This document shows positions 52,325-63,995 of a stretch of DNA of 64,000 bases, in pieces. A program made the translations under genes and the position numbers. Within the stretch, counting starts at the first letter, position 1. Each line of letters begins with the position of its first letter. Below the pieces are notes generated by a model, which had not been told where the DNA came from, made no database searches, and was given only the letters and a program-made list of their open reading frames with translations. This stretch comes from Turritopsis dohrnii (Eukaryota; Cnidaria; Hydrozoa; Anthoathecata; Oceaniidae): positions 248,001-312,000 of the forward strand of contig BQMF02000330.1 of assembly GCA_027922465.2 (NCBI GenBank), read 5' to 3'.

Positions 52325-53343
52325 ATTAATAGCCGATTCTCTGTTTGTCTGTTTGTTTGTTTGTTTGTTTGTAAGTCACGCAAAATGGTAGATTGAGTTG
52401 TGAGCGAAATTATTTCTTTTTTTGTGTGCGACGTGAGTTCGAAGCAAATACATTGCAACCCAAATCGAACGTGACTTTTTTTGGATGATGAACTAATAGG
52501 AATAACGTTTTGTTTTTATCATTATTGTTAGTTTTATGTTCCATGTTGACTTGGCTTTGAAAACAATACATCAACTAAATACAAAGAAACTAACTGATTA
52601 AACATTTTGGACAAAAAGCAGCAGTGGCAGAACGTGGCAGCATGTGCGGTTTGCCAGTGTATTTTAACGCTTTCCTGACTGTCTGAGACGGGTGAACATT
52701 TTTTCGAGCAATCAAAATGTTTAAAAACCGTTAGGTAAAAAAAAGAGAATCATGAAACAAAATATTTTTTTTTTGCTTTTGTCTTAATAGTTGTCTTAAT
52801 TTCTTTTAATCAATTTCTTTTAATCTATTTTAATCTGATCGAACGTTTCTTATTCACTTCATTCATTGAGCACGTGCATTTTTTTTCTCCTCCCGTGTGA
52901 TCTTTTTAAGAAGAGAAACTATTTTTTCACCTACTTCTGACAGCACCCATGTTAGAGCGCGTAAAACAAAAGCTTATAATAAGTTGAAAAGTTTTTTCTC
53001 TCTGCGTTTTGAGTGTATTGTTAAACTCATATTTGATTGGTTTATAATCGTAAATAAAAACCACGTGAAGTTCACGTTCGGAATGCATTGTGTAAAGCAA
53101 GAAAGTTTACTGACATTTTAAATGCGACCGCGACAATGAACGGCTGAGTTAAGAACATGCAAGATTTGAAACACCAGGAACGTATTTCTGTTCGCGTGCA
53201 AACGAGCTTTATTAAGCGATGAAGCCAGCAGCAAAGGAAGTCTTATCGCTGGTTTTAAGTGCAATAATTTGGAGCAGGTGGTGATACAACGCAGGCTGAA
53301 CATGGGCGGCGAGCGACGCCGCCTTGGCGGCTAGTCTATATAT
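52325..53343. mobile_element. Non-autonomous Helitron-like unit, copy 2 of 3
   Basis: Same start and end as copy 1. Longer by an internal block at about 52500-52625 (TTTGTTTTTATCATTATTG... GCAGCAGTGG) that copy 1 lacks and copy 3 keeps in part. Confidence 0.75.
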
Positions 53344-54211
53344 TAATAGCCGATTCTCCGTCTGTCTGTTTGTTTGTTTGTAAGTCACGCAAAATGGTTG
53401 ATTGAGTTGTGAGCGAAATTATTTCTTTTTTTGTGTGCGACATGAGTTTGAAGCAAATACATTGCAACCCCAATCGAACGTGACTTTTTTTGGCCGATGA
53501 ACTAATAGGAATAACGTTTTGTTTTTATTATTAATATCAGTTTTATATTCCACGTTGACTTGGCTTTGAAAACAATACATCAACTAAGAAACTAACTGAT
53601 TAAACATTTTGGACAAAAAGCAGCAGTGGCAGAACGTGGCAGCATGTTCGGTTTGCCAGTGTTGTATCCTAACGCTTTTCGAGCAATCAAAATGTTTAAA
53701 AACCGATAGGTAAAAAAAAGAGTATCATGAAACAAAATATTTTTTTGCTTTTACTTTAATAATTTAATTTCTTTTTTTAATTGTTACGGGCTTCAGATCG
53801 AACGTTTTTTTTATTCACTTTATTCATTTAGCACGTGCTTTTTTTCTCTCCTTCTGTGTGAACTTTTTAAGAAGAGAAACCATTTCCTCCCTGTTTGATA
53901 GCACCCATGTTAGAGCGCGTAACTTTTTTAAAACAAAAGCTAATAAAAAGTTGAATTTTTTTCTCTCTATGTTTAGAGTGTATTGCTGTACTGATTAACG
54001 ATTTGTTTTAAAAAATAAATAAGTAACACCTGAAAAACCTGAAAAATGGTGATGTAACACTGTTGATGTAACACTTGGTGTAACACTGACTGCACACCAG
54101 AGGTTGTGACTTCGAATCTGCTTCTGGTTGAACACAAGTTGTACGAGCCGTTTATAAGGAAATTTGACGTTTATTGATACAGTGCTTTAGAGCAGCCTTG
54201 GCGGCTAGTTT
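53344..54211. mobile_element. Non-autonomous Helitron-like unit, copy 3 of 3
   Basis: Same start. The interior is diverged after about 53990, where a different segment (GTAACACTTGGTGTAACACT) replaces the region kept by copies 1 and 2, and only the last AGCCTTGGCGGCTAGT of the end remains. It closes the array inside the Helentron gene. Confidence 0.7.
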
Positions 54212-54965
54212 ATCAAAATATCAGAATAAAAACAGTTATGAATTTTTAAATAGTTAAGAGCATCATTTATAGCTTCTGGACGGACACTTTCAAAAAGTAC
54301 ATGGCCCCTATAGGAAAGTTTCCTATTTAATTTCACAAATAGCAAACCACTACTATCAGTGCCATGAGGAAGACAATTATTGAAAGCTTCAGCCTGTACT
54401 GGTATGTTACAAATTGCACCTTTAATTTTTGGCTGCTGTCCTTTAGGCATGATTAAAATTTTTTTAAATAAAATTCTTTTAGATATTAAAACTTGTTCCA
54501 GTCTATTTAGCAAACAAAGTTCAGGAGGAAGATCAATGACTTCCAGTTTATTCCAGACAGATTGAGGAGAGATTTCATTTTTTTTCAAGTACTAGTCACA
54601 AGTTATACAAATGTATTCATGAGAATCAAAACTTAAAACTTTTGTAAATACAGCATCATCAATATTTTTGTAATCATGTTTATATAAAATCTTAACTGTT
54701 TTTCGATATAAAGCTCTATTGCAAATTACACATATAAAAAAAGGACCTTCCTGTATAGCTTCATTAAATTTTGCAACTCTACTAGTATCACTTTCACATT
54801 TCCTTTGAGTTTTACTCTGCTTTTTAGAAATTTTGCTTTTTCTTTTTTGATGGTTTTCCTTGTAAGTACTAGTTTGCCTACGTTTATGATCTTTATCCTT
54901 GGCCTCAGCAGTACATTTTCTAGCACGGCTTAGGATCTGAGAATACTGGATGGCAAAATCAATTT
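54205..54965 (-). pseudogene. Helentron protein, N-terminal zinc-binding region (DUF6570-like)
   Basis: Basic linker (about 54960-54760), then FNEAIQEGPFFICVICNRAL, KVLSFDSHEYICITCD, stop, SVWNKLEVIDLPPELCLLNR, RILFKKILIMPKGQQPKIKG and RKLSYRGHVLFESVRPEAIN. Two C-x2-C pairs and the MPKGQQxKIKGAICNxP block are typical of the long N-terminal region of invertebrate Helitron/Helentron proteins. A TAG near 54590 breaks it. The protein resumes at 51350 beyond the tandem insertion. Confidence 0.75.
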
Positions 54966-55024
54966 CTTCGCTGTCATTTGCAATGCTTACATACTGAATT
55001 TCATATTGAACATTTTGGTCACCT

Positions 55025-55564
55025 TCATCTATATAGGTAGTGAAAATAAATCTTTTTTTTTTTTTTTTTGAATTTCATCAGAATTGAATATCCATCAGGG
55101 ATTGGCTGCCCGAGATTATTTCTACTATGCGAATCAAACAAGTAAATAAAATATTGTTTGCGAATTATAGCAATACAAACGCCTTTGATGAAAAAAAGGA
55201 TTCCATCATGATTACTAATTGCATTAACAGATGAAAAAATTGGCACAGATTCTCCAAAAGTTAGAAGACCATATTCATTTTCAAGATAAATCAATTCAAT
55301 TTGCTTGTAATCTAACATGGAAAACTTATTAGGTGAATATGAGACCATTAAATATGTATCTTTATTCAATGATTTGTAAAGGAGGTCACCTTCATCTACA
55401 ATTAAATCTATGTCAAATGAATTCCAACAGCCCACTGACTTAATCACAGTAAAAGCGATAGCATAGAGACTACAACAAGCACATTGTTTACCAGCTTGTG
55501 CACCAAATTTTGCATGGGATTGATTAAAAGAGCCTTGGACAACTTTTTCCAACTGAAAAGACAT
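55025..55564 (-). pseudogene. DUB-like cysteine protease domain of the Helentron
   Basis: From an ATG at 55564: QGSFNQSHAKFGAQAGKQCA then CCSLYAIAF (catalytic Cys in AGKQCACCSL), DIDLIVDEGDLLYKSL, GILFFIKGVCIAII and YFIYLFDSHSRNNLGQPIPD (Asp-Ser-His dyad). The arrangement matches the cysteine protease fold of large-DNA-virus tegument-type deubiquitinases, which occurs in many invertebrate transposons. Its role in the element is unknown. It runs into a poly-Lys/poly-T stretch (55050-55070), beyond which the frame is uncertain. Confidence 0.65.
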
Positions 55565-55640
55565 AACCAAGTCTCGCAACACAGCACAGGAAAATATGTT
55601 AACTAAGAAGAAGGTATAATTTTGGTACAACAAAGCTGTA

Positions 55641-58255
55641 CAAGCTATTATTTAGGTGCAAGACTCTGCACAAGTACTTTAGAGTGTAAGTTAATTTGAT
55701 GCAAATCTGCACAAGTTATTAAGGTGCAAAAGCACAGATACTAATGAAGTATGTTTATAATACTTTGGTGCGACAAAGCTATTATTGTGGTGCGGTCGAA
55801 GCTGCAATTGTGTTTCTTTTTTCTTCTTCTTTATTTTTTTGTTTTTGGAGGAAGGAAGAACTGGAAAATATGGATGAAAACAACAGCAACAAAAAATCTT
55901 CCAAAAACAGACCAATGTTTTAAATTAGACAAAAGATAAGAAAAATAACGTACTATCTAGCACACAATTATAGTACTCACTCAAACCAACGTGCATAATG
56001 ATATAGCACGCTACAAAGTGATTTGGTGATGAAAGTTCTGCATAAACAATATTTCGAAGACGATAGTTATTTTGCTATTTTCTCTTTACCATAAGAAACA
56101 TTGAGTATATTAACGACTCTTGTCACCGATAAAACATATTTGACATAAAACAACATCGAGAAACTAGAAGTATATTTATAGAATTTTAAGTCTCTCTGAT
56201 TAAAAATTAGGTCTGGAAAATAGATGATGTTGTCACTTAGGCTGTGATGGCAATGCATATGAGCGTCGGCCTAAAACAACAAAACTCCGCGGCGCCACGA
56301 CGATTTTAAACACGATCTCCACTTACGTTACAATCGTGAATTAGGGCAGGTATTACAAATCAGGGCAAAGTTTATTACAAATTTGGACAGGTATTACAAA
56401 TTGGGAGACAACAACGTAAAGCTTTATCTCTAAGCTTATAAGCAAAACTCAAGGAGAAAAATAAACTGTTGGTTCGCTTTTTCGTCACTATTTTCTCTTC
56501 TTGTCTATGTTTTGAATTTATGTGTATGTCGATCTAACAAAGAAACTGATATAAAAAGACCGTAATTGTGCAGTGGTTAGTCGATAGATCGTTGCGACTA
56601 GAACTACGCTAATAATCTACAACATCAACATATTTTTATTCGTGCATATCTTTACAGGGAAACAAACGTGGGAAAAGACGAGTGACACATTAATTTAACT
56701 AGAAAAACATCTTGAAAATTTTGACTAATAAATATTACCCACATAACCAAGCTAACGAAACTCTATTGCGGGAAAGTATTTGATCGTAATAGCGAGGTTT
56801 TGCGTCATCAAATGTTAGAGAATTTCAAGATAGGAATTGTTTTCTTCATGAACTATGATAAATAGAACTAAGGGTTACAGAATACGGATGTCATACAATC
56901 ATGATAGGAAGCCATCATTAGGATAGCAAAGAATGGATCTAGGAATGGACAAATATCATTGTGGAGGTTTTTCCAGCAATGGAAAAAGAAGATAAATTGA
57001 CTGAATATAACAAGATATGAGTTCGTTCAGCGCTGGATCTAGAGAGTAGTCGCAACTTGTGGAGAGGTGCATTCACATAATTTGTGAATTCAATTTATAT
57101 TACCAATGGGATTATTTGAACGTTTTTCTTTAATAGTTTAGTTGCTAACACTCTCGTACACAAATTGCGCTACCCTCTAGACCCGCCACTGTATTTATTC
57201 TCGGTATTTTGGTAGTTATGCGACATATGTTATTTCCGTCAAAAACCCGCAGATCATTATTTTTTATTATTATTATTATTTTCTTATTATTTTTTTGCAA
57301 TTTGCAAGTATATTTGAGTTCCTCGTTGTTATACTCAAAAATATCGTTAAATTCCTCATAAATTTTATCTGATGATTTGATGATACAGAACTATAGTTTT
57401 CACTAGCACTTTCAAAACCAGTAGACCAGCTAAGACTCCTAGCTATTCTTTTTCTTCTCCTTAAAGTGTATTTCTAGTTTTCCCAAGATATGATTTAACC
57501 AGTCGTCTAGAAAAGAACCACCAGACATTTTAAAGAAGTATCCCTGACTATAACTCCTTCCTGAAAAAAATAAAAATAAAAAAAGCTAAAATTTAGCACA
57601 AATCCAAAAACAAAAATATAATGAATATCAAAAAAACAGATCAAATAGTTTATGGTTTATGTCTTCTGTCTTCTTATGTTATTTAAAGAATCTACCTTGG
57701 GGTTCTTTAAATAGCCGACATTTCGCAATGGAAGTTGGTTGATATTTTCTATGCCAATTTTAATTGAGTATGCCATTTGGTAACATGAGAGACAAAATCT
57801 GACCGTTCTCAGTTAGTTCCTGTTTACAAAATAAAAATCCTATATAAGGGAGAATCTCGCCTTACTGAACATGCCGTTGGTTAGTTCGTGAAGACTCTTG
57901 AAAATTTCTGGTCAAAAATCAAGTATTTCTACAAGGTAAAAATTTATTTCTGGATTTTAATCAGAAGATGTGCAGTTTAATGAATCTCTCGATACAGGGT
58001 TAACCCCCCTTTGCCTGACAATTTTAAATACTTCTCTTATGTTCGTCAGTTAAGGAGTCAATGGTTAATTTTTATGTCCAAAATGTGTTAATGACATAAA
58101 AGAATTTCAATCTGTCAAAAGGCTATTAAAAATTAGTCGGATAACACAATGGGAACTTTATAAAGCTATTTGACTGGAGAATAATATTAGTTCCAAACTT
58201 CAATATATATTCTAATATAATTTATCTCGTTCTTTTTTCTTTCTTATCAATAGCA
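55641..58255. other. No gene recognised
   Basis: AT-rich spacer between the Helentron and the secreted-protein gene. A roughly 22-bp module GTATTACAAATT(G)GGG is repeated about three times at 56345-56405. A tRNA-like A-box string at 56570 lacks a B box. Confidence 0.45.
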
Positions 58256-58642
58256 ATGGATGCAAGATGGACCATCATCACATTTCAGGTATTGTGGTAT
58301 CATCAAATATGTTTTGCCGCGTCCCCAATAAGTGTTGCAACACAGAGATGTCAAAGACATGAAGGATCGCCTTTTAGTGCACCCATGGTGCGGGCAATGC
58401 ATCTCTACAAACAGGTTTTGAAACATCGTTTTGGAGGAAAGCCAATACAGAACAGTCACGTGATGCCTTTTGCTTCCGACAGAGGAATTAGGCATTACTT
58501 ATTTGCTCATTTTCCGAAGGCATGGCCGCAATACTCAAAAGAAATCCCTGCATATGTTCGAAAAGCCACGGACCTTATCAACGATTTACACGGGCTTGAT
58601 CAGGAATATTTTGGGTTTCGACTTTTGAAAGGGCTCCGAAAG
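58256..58642 (+). CDS. Probable secreted protein, exon 1
   Basis: The ATG at 58256 lies two bases after an acceptor-like TTCTTATCAATAG, so a non-coding first exon is likely upstream. The N-terminus (WTIITFQVLWYHQICFAA) is hydrophobic and ends in small residues, consistent with a signal peptide. The rest is a balanced, probably helical protein (KAWPQYSKEIPAYVRKATDL, INDLHGLDQEYFGFRLLKGL). The donor CCGAAAG|GTGATT leaves in phase 0 and meets exon 2 at 60189. No family recognised. Confidence 0.6.
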
Positions 58643-59128
58643 GTGATTTGTTTTTTAAATGATAATGATAATTAACCGTTCTCATTAATCAGTTATATCC
58701 TGGATGTGCTACCTCTGCCAAAATACAATGGAAAAATTATTTGCTTCGGGATTGCTTTAAGGACTTCTCTAAACACCTGCGGGAATATATGTTTTGATTG
58801 TGAAACTTTTTTATTATTACGTTGAGGCTTGCGGCAAGCTAAACTATGGGAACAGTAAATTACAATTTTCCATTTGTGGTTTCTTTTTAATACGATGCTT
58901 CTTTTTTCGATATGAAAAATATCAATTTCTACAGATCATTCAAAATAAATTTGTTTAAACACCGTGCTAATGCCTTGTTATGGAGCTCTCATCACTTCTA
59001 TATATTCTATTGATTTAGTTCTTATATATTTCATTGACTTAGCCATAACACGTTGTTTAAAGAAATATTCGCAAAAGATCTACTTGATATTGTTAAAAGC
59101 CGCTCCGTAAGAAAAAATAAAATAATGG

Positions 59129-59359
59129 ACCTTTCCCGAATTTCTGTTTAAACACCGTGTTGTAGCCTAGCCACTAAGTTTCGCCTCTTTTTCAAACTCT
59201 TATTCACTTCTAAATATCCCGCTGGGGAACTGAAAGAACGAGTAACTATTACTTACTGAAAACATTATGAAATTAGAAAAACAATAAAAAACATAGAAAC
59301 GAGGCTAAACTTGATAACTATGCTTTAACTCGGCATTTAAACAGAAATTCGGGAAAGGT
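59129..59359. mobile_element. Small element with 24-bp perfect TIRs
   Basis: ACCTTTCCCGAATTTCTGTT... at 59129-59152 is inverted exactly at 59336-59359. 231 bp, non-coding, in the intron of the secreted-protein gene. No target duplication seen. Confidence 0.65.
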
Positions 59360-59384
59360 GTATTGCTTTTGAACACTATTTTAC

Positions 59385-59751
59385 GGGCTGTTTATATGGA
59401 GGTGAGCTGGTCCGGTTAGCCGGGCTGGCTTACTTAGCCGAGACAATTTCATCTCGCCTTTATATGGAAGCGCGCTGGCTCACCTTTGTATTTTTTTGTT
59501 TGTCAAATAGTATGCGCGTGCTATGAAATTAGCCCGCTCAGCCGGGCTGGCCCGGTTGTGGATGTTTATATGGAAAATTTTCATCCCACTGAAACGAGAT
59601 CTCGGCAAATTGAACCGAACCGAGGCGGGCTGGCTCGGTTTTTATATAAACACATTCGAATAAAAACATATATTTCTTAATGTAAGTGAGGTCTCGGCTA
59701 AGCGAGCCAGCCCGTTTAACCGGGCCAGCTCGGTTCCATATAAACACCCCC
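59385..59751. mobile_element. MITE with TGTTTATATGGA termini, TTAC flanks
   Basis: Left GGGCTGTTTATATGGA and inverted right TCCATATAAACACCCCC bound 367 bp of GC-richer sequence full of AGCCGGGCTGGC / GAGCCAGCCCG modules able to self-pair. TTAC flanks both sides (59381-59384, 59752-59755). Confidence 0.7.
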
Positions 59752-60188
59752 TTACTTTCTTTATGCTGAAATGAAGATACGTAATTTCCAGCGAATTAAT
59801 ATATTTTTATATTTTTCAACCTTGCTGAAAGCGTTGACCTTCAGGCCTCAAGGGCCTTTTGTCTACATTTTGAATGCTGCTAAAAAAGCAAGTACATTCT
59901 GTAATTATCAAGCAAATTTTCGACACCTGTGTTATTTCATGAACATGCAAAATTTCGAATACTTACTGTTCTTGACTTACGTAGTGTATCTACACACAAA
60001 GACCATGGCTTTTAGTTGTGCTTCAAGTTCCAGTAGCATATAAAATTCCTTTCAGCAATGATATCTTTGAACAGTTTATGATTTTCAATTTTGGATGCAT
60101 TAAACTGTTCACAGCATATAAGGAAAGCAATTCATTACTAAACCTATTTTGCTGTCTCCTACTATTTATTATTTTCACTTGTTTTTAG

Positions 60189-60449
60189 AGATTTGTGGAA
60201 TTAAACGAAGAGAACCACCGTGATTGTCTTCATCTATTGAGTCAAGTGCCCAAAGAGCAACCTAAAAATCATCTAGTCTTAGCAGAAATCATGGAGAGGC
60301 TTTGTCACTGCGTTGATAGTGCCCCGGGCAATGTGAGGCCAGGTTTTGCTGCAGTCAATCAAATAATTGGCACGCATCTGGACCCGATGTTGAAGGGAGG
60401 CTTAAATAGTGCTCACGATATCAAGGAAGAGGATCTCACTAGAAAATGA
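60189..60449 (+). CDS. Probable secreted protein, exon 2
   Basis: The acceptor CTTGTTTTTAG|AGA opens in phase 0: RFVELNEENHRDCLHLLSQV, PKEQPKNHLVLAEIMERLCH, then GFAAVNQIIGTHLDPMLKGG to a stop at 60449. Joined to exon 1 it gives about 215 residues with a leader, few Cys and mainly helical sequence. The 1.55 kb intron has two small transposons. Function unknown; it could be a lineage-specific secreted factor. Confidence 0.6.
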   Translation, partial: RFVELNEENHRDCLHLLSQVPKEQPKNHLVLAEIMERLCHCVDSAPGNVRPGFAAVNQIIGTHLDPMLKGGLNSAHDIKEEDLTRK

Positions 60450-60992
60450 ATCCATATGGCAAGAAAATATGGCGTAAAATACTGTGGTGGTGTACATCCC
60501 AAAGCCTATATCCGCTCTTCTGATCAGTTGAAAAATGTCGGAAGCGGTATGCGTCCCTCTAAAGTATGTCAGCCAAGGGCATCTATTCCCGCCTAACTAT
60601 TTGTTTCCTTCTTAAAGGATTTCTTATTTCTTATTTGTTTTTCATGCAGAAACACAAAGCAGTTAGCTATATTGTCATTTTCATGTGGGTGTGCTTTTAA
60701 GGGTGATTTGATATTTGTTATGTGTAAATGAGTGATAGAGAATTCCATGGTCTGTCTGATAGTGTAAAAGGTGATCAGTTTTGTTGAGTTTTCCTACGAC
60801 TTGTATATTGTGTTAATGGATTGGAAATAACAAGGACTTTATTAAATTTTCTTTTCAATTTTGTTGATTTGTAAGCCCACAAGTCTGTCACTAGCGCCAC
60901 TTGACTTTACCTTTAGAAACTTTTATATTTTATGCTGCTTAATTTGAACTTTTGCTAATGATAAAGATGTTTGTGTCTGGCGTGTTCGAATT

Positions 60993-61559
60993 ACTTTAAA
61001 CGTACAAACTTTCGCGGTTAAAAACTTTAGTGTTTTTCGCTTATTCGATCAAAAATTGCGAAAGTTCGTACCTCGAAAAAGATCAGAAGGATCCATTCGT
61101 GAAAGTTTATGTCCGCGAAATGTTTTAAATTTGGTCAAACGCGAAAGTTAATGCCAATATTTATTTAGAAAGACTGATTATAAAAGAGAAACTATAAGGA
61201 TATGCAAATTATACCATTCGATAGAGCTCGAAAAATAAGTGATTTTGGTATATAGAACATGTCCTTAATGTTGATAGTTGAGAAGTTATTAGCGTTTAAA
61301 CAGTTTGTGACGTCATCAATTTTACCTTGTAAGAAGTTAACATAGAATAATATTGTGGCAAAAACTTTACCTCAAATCGCACAGCAAGAAAAATTGAAAC
61401 AATTCCACCCACACTCTCTCTTCTCTTAGGGACCTTGAAAATTTGCAATTTTTTGCTGATTCGCCAAAGTATATTCACGCGAAAATAAATGGAACCTCTG
61501 AATCGCGAAATTTGATGTTCGCGAAAGTTTCTCCCAGAGAAAGTGTGTACGTTTAAAGT
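60993..61559. mobile_element. MITE with CGCGAAAG modules
   Basis: ACTTTAAACGTACAAACTTT at the left and the inverted AAAGTGTGTACGTTTAAAGT at the right bound 567 bp. TTCGCGAAA-type modules recur through both subterminal regions. Non-coding, with no clear target duplication. Confidence 0.65.
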
Positions 61560-61876
61560 GCATGTGTACTGTAGATAAATTTTAAACAGACACAGCAAAG
61601 TAAACATATAGTTCTTTGAGTCATTTATAAAAAACTGGCTTTAGTAACAGAATAAAAAGAAGTCTTTTCTCACAGATCATTAAATACATACATGCTGCAC
61701 GAAAACTCTTAAATACTAAAACATCTAAAGCACCAACAGTTCCGAAATTTTCCAAGGAATACAAAGATTTATTTTAAGTTCAAATAATAATCAAAAACTG
61801 CGATATGGCAGATTTCGACAAGGTTCGCCATAAAGGAATTGCTGACATTTCGGAAGAAGCAATTTATAGTTTCATC

Positions 61877-62031
61877 TTATATAAAGTCACAGTAATCGTG
61901 TTCTGGTTTGTATACAAGACCATCCGGACAATGCATCACTGTGCATATGAAAGAGCAAGCATAGTAAAAGCTTTGATCTATTCCAGCAGCATGATTGCCA
62001 GTTGATTTTCCGGAACAAAAATTTATCGGAC
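61877..62031 (-). CDS. Chitin-binding-like gene, last exon
   Basis: The acceptor TTTATCTAG|GT enters in phase 1 and reads PINFCSGKSTGNHAAGIDQS, YYACSFICTVMHCPDGLVYK, then PEHDYCDFI and TAA. Spacing C...Y-Y-A-C...C-P-D-G-L-x-Y...C-D is that of a peritrophin-A/CBM14 module, which binds chitin through aromatic residues and three disulfides. Confidence 0.72.
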
Positions 62032-62523
62032 CTAGATAAATATACAATGGATTAGTTTGTTTACAAGATTTTGATGTACTTCAAATCAAAAATTTGAATC
62101 TTGACATCGTGAAACATTTCGTGTAATTTGTTTTACCAAACCATGTTATTAACGAGATTAATACTAATAGATTTATACGTACAAACATCTGACACAATTG
62201 GATTGCTTTGTTCAACGACTGGACAATCATCTAATGTATCTATAAGAAATCCACAAAACCGCTGTTACCAACGTCAATCGTGTTGTTTTCATGTAAGCCA
62301 TTATTAATTTAAACGTTGCTAATCCAGATGTTTAACTCTTCAGTAGTGAGATCATTGATACCACATTTTTAACAATAAAAGTCAGGTATGATAACAAGCA
62401 GGTACTTTCAGATAGTTATTTCTTAATTTCAATCAACACCAGAAAAATTCATAGGTTGCCTTATATGCCAAAGATATCTGAGAATTCTAGACAATCGAAA
62501 TATTAAATAAATTTTCGTTATAC

Positions 62524-62688
62524 CAGCGTAGGTCTCCACGCATTGCCCAGCGCAAACCTTGCTGAAAACAGTTCCATTCACACATTCTTTAACGATACAT
62601 GTTCCCTCAGTACACGAGTGGTAAGATCGGCTGTTCGGGATTTTCTCGTAATCTCCATCGACTCTGTTGTCGCAGAATGATGCATCAC
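62524..62688 (-). CDS. Chitin-binding-like gene, internal exon (module)
   Basis: Acceptor CATCTTCAG|GT and donor ACGCTG|GTATAA, both phase 1, 165 bp. Reads DASFCDNRVDGDYEKIPNSR, SYHSCTEGTCIVKECVNGTV then FSKVCAGQCVETYAG. Cys spacing and the G-x-Y pattern parallel the module at 63369-63545. Confidence 0.68.
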
Positions 62689-63221
62689 CTGAAGATGTTC
62701 GAATATCAGCAAATTACGTGTTTCTATCTAACAAATAATTCCCTACCACGATCTACAGTTGGACGTTTTGGTGTTGATAAAACTGTTGTAGGCCGTTAAG
62801 AAGCAGGTTAATTGTTGCTAGAATTGATTGCTGTTGGACATTAAACTTGTTCAGGTTAGGGCCAAATGTGAGTGGATCACTGGTATAGCTGCTCAGGCAG
62901 ATTGAGGTTTCTACTTTTAGACAACTAAACTACCAGTCATTGTTAAATAATCCTTTATTTCTAAAAGATCTACTGTTTCTACTCTCCCTAACTCAACGCC
63001 TTACGATATTATTAGTAATTCGTAAGTATTCGTAATAGTAATATTAAAAGTACTCAATTAATATAACGTGATACGTCGGCTTTTATATTTTGCATGTCAA
63101 TGTCGAAATCCCTGAGCATAGTAACAGTTCTGGTGAAATGTTCTGATAAAAATGAACACATCAGCCGTCTAACAAAACATGACTTTGACACATTTAAGCA
63201 ACGATTAAGTAAGCTACTTAC

Positions 63222-63275
63222 AATAGTTGAGAGGCGCTCCACCGGTTGGCTTGACAGGGCATTCGTTCGGATTAC
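63222..63275 (-). CDS. Chitin-binding-like gene, 54-bp linker exon
   Basis: Acceptor AACATAG|GT and donor AACTATT|GTAAGT, phase 1 on both sides. Encodes a short Pro/Gly linker (NPNECPVKPTGGAPLNY). Confidence 0.55.
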
Positions 63276-63368
63276 CTATGTTTACAATAACAGAAATAAT
63301 AAATAGATTGTGTTTAAAACAAGATTCAACTTCACACTTTTTCTACTGGAAACCTTCGAATAACTAAC

Positions 63369-63545
63369 TTGTGTCGTTGACTTCACACGAGCCGCATACT
63401 TCCACATATATCAAAGTTGCAGGACATGGTTGGCACTCAGTCGGTTTTCCGGAAATACAAGTAAAGAACTTGTTATTTTCACCAACTCCATCTCCAAGTC
63501 GATAGGTACCATTCGCACGATTGTCACAACTGTTTGAGGGTGGGC
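63369..63545 (-). CDS. Chitin-binding-like gene, internal exon (module)
   Basis: Acceptor ATTTATAG|GC and donor ACACAA|GTTAGT, phase 1 on both sides, 177 bp. Reads PPSNSCDNRANGTYRLGDGV, NKFFTCISGKPTECQPCPAT then LIYVEVCGSCEVNDT. This is a recognisable CBM14-like module (C, G-x-Y, F-x-x-C, P-C-P-x-x-L-x-Y, C). Confidence 0.68.
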
Positions 63546-63995
63546 CTATAAATGATAAAGAAAACAGCTTGTGACAATAATCATGAGGTATATTTGTGAC
63601 ATATTGTTAGTTTCTGGTATAAAGAATCCCCCAGGTTTTGAAATTTATTTTATTTATTTTGCAAAGAAAACTTATATCCCATTTCTTGTTTATATTTAGA
63701 AATTCCGTGGTCATCCCGCTTGTGTTTTTTGTTGCTATTCAATTTTATCAGTTGAATCTTTACAATGTATGTTTACAGTGTATCTCGCTAATTTGTCAAT
63801 TCGATTCAGTTGGTGAGAAAATAATAATCACGTCATGTTGCATTCCTTCAAACACTAAAGTTTGCAAAACGAAAAGTAACCAAGAAACAAACAACATGGC
63901 TCATATCATTACTCTCTCAAAGGTTTTAACATTATCTGTTTAACACAGATAAAAGGGTGAATCTGTAAAGAAAAGCAATTTAAAAAGTAACTTAC

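Larger units (their letters stand above)
35098..55640 (-). mobile_element. Helentron-type rolling-circle transposon, multiply interrupted
   Basis: Reading right to left, one protein order is recovered: DUB-like protease, zinc-binding N-terminal region, Rep (HUH), PIF1-like helicase, AP-type endonuclease, then a separate RPA-like gene. About 12 kb of later insertions (51433-54211, 40578-48613, 38681-39891) separate the blocks, leaving an original element of about 8.5 kb. A C-terminal endonuclease fused to the helicase is diagnostic for Helentrons compared with canonical Helitrons. The element ends were not identified, so the outer limits are those of its recognisable genes. Confidence 0.7.

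Noticed and set aside
51883..53121. 73-74 residue frames conserved between two tandem units
   Set aside because: Conservation matches the overall unit similarity and copy 3 does not keep the frame, so there is no sign of protein-level selection.
56560..56620. tRNA-like string GTGCAGTGGTTAGTCGATAG
   Set aside because: Resembles an A box, but no B box or cloverleaf follows within the needed distance.
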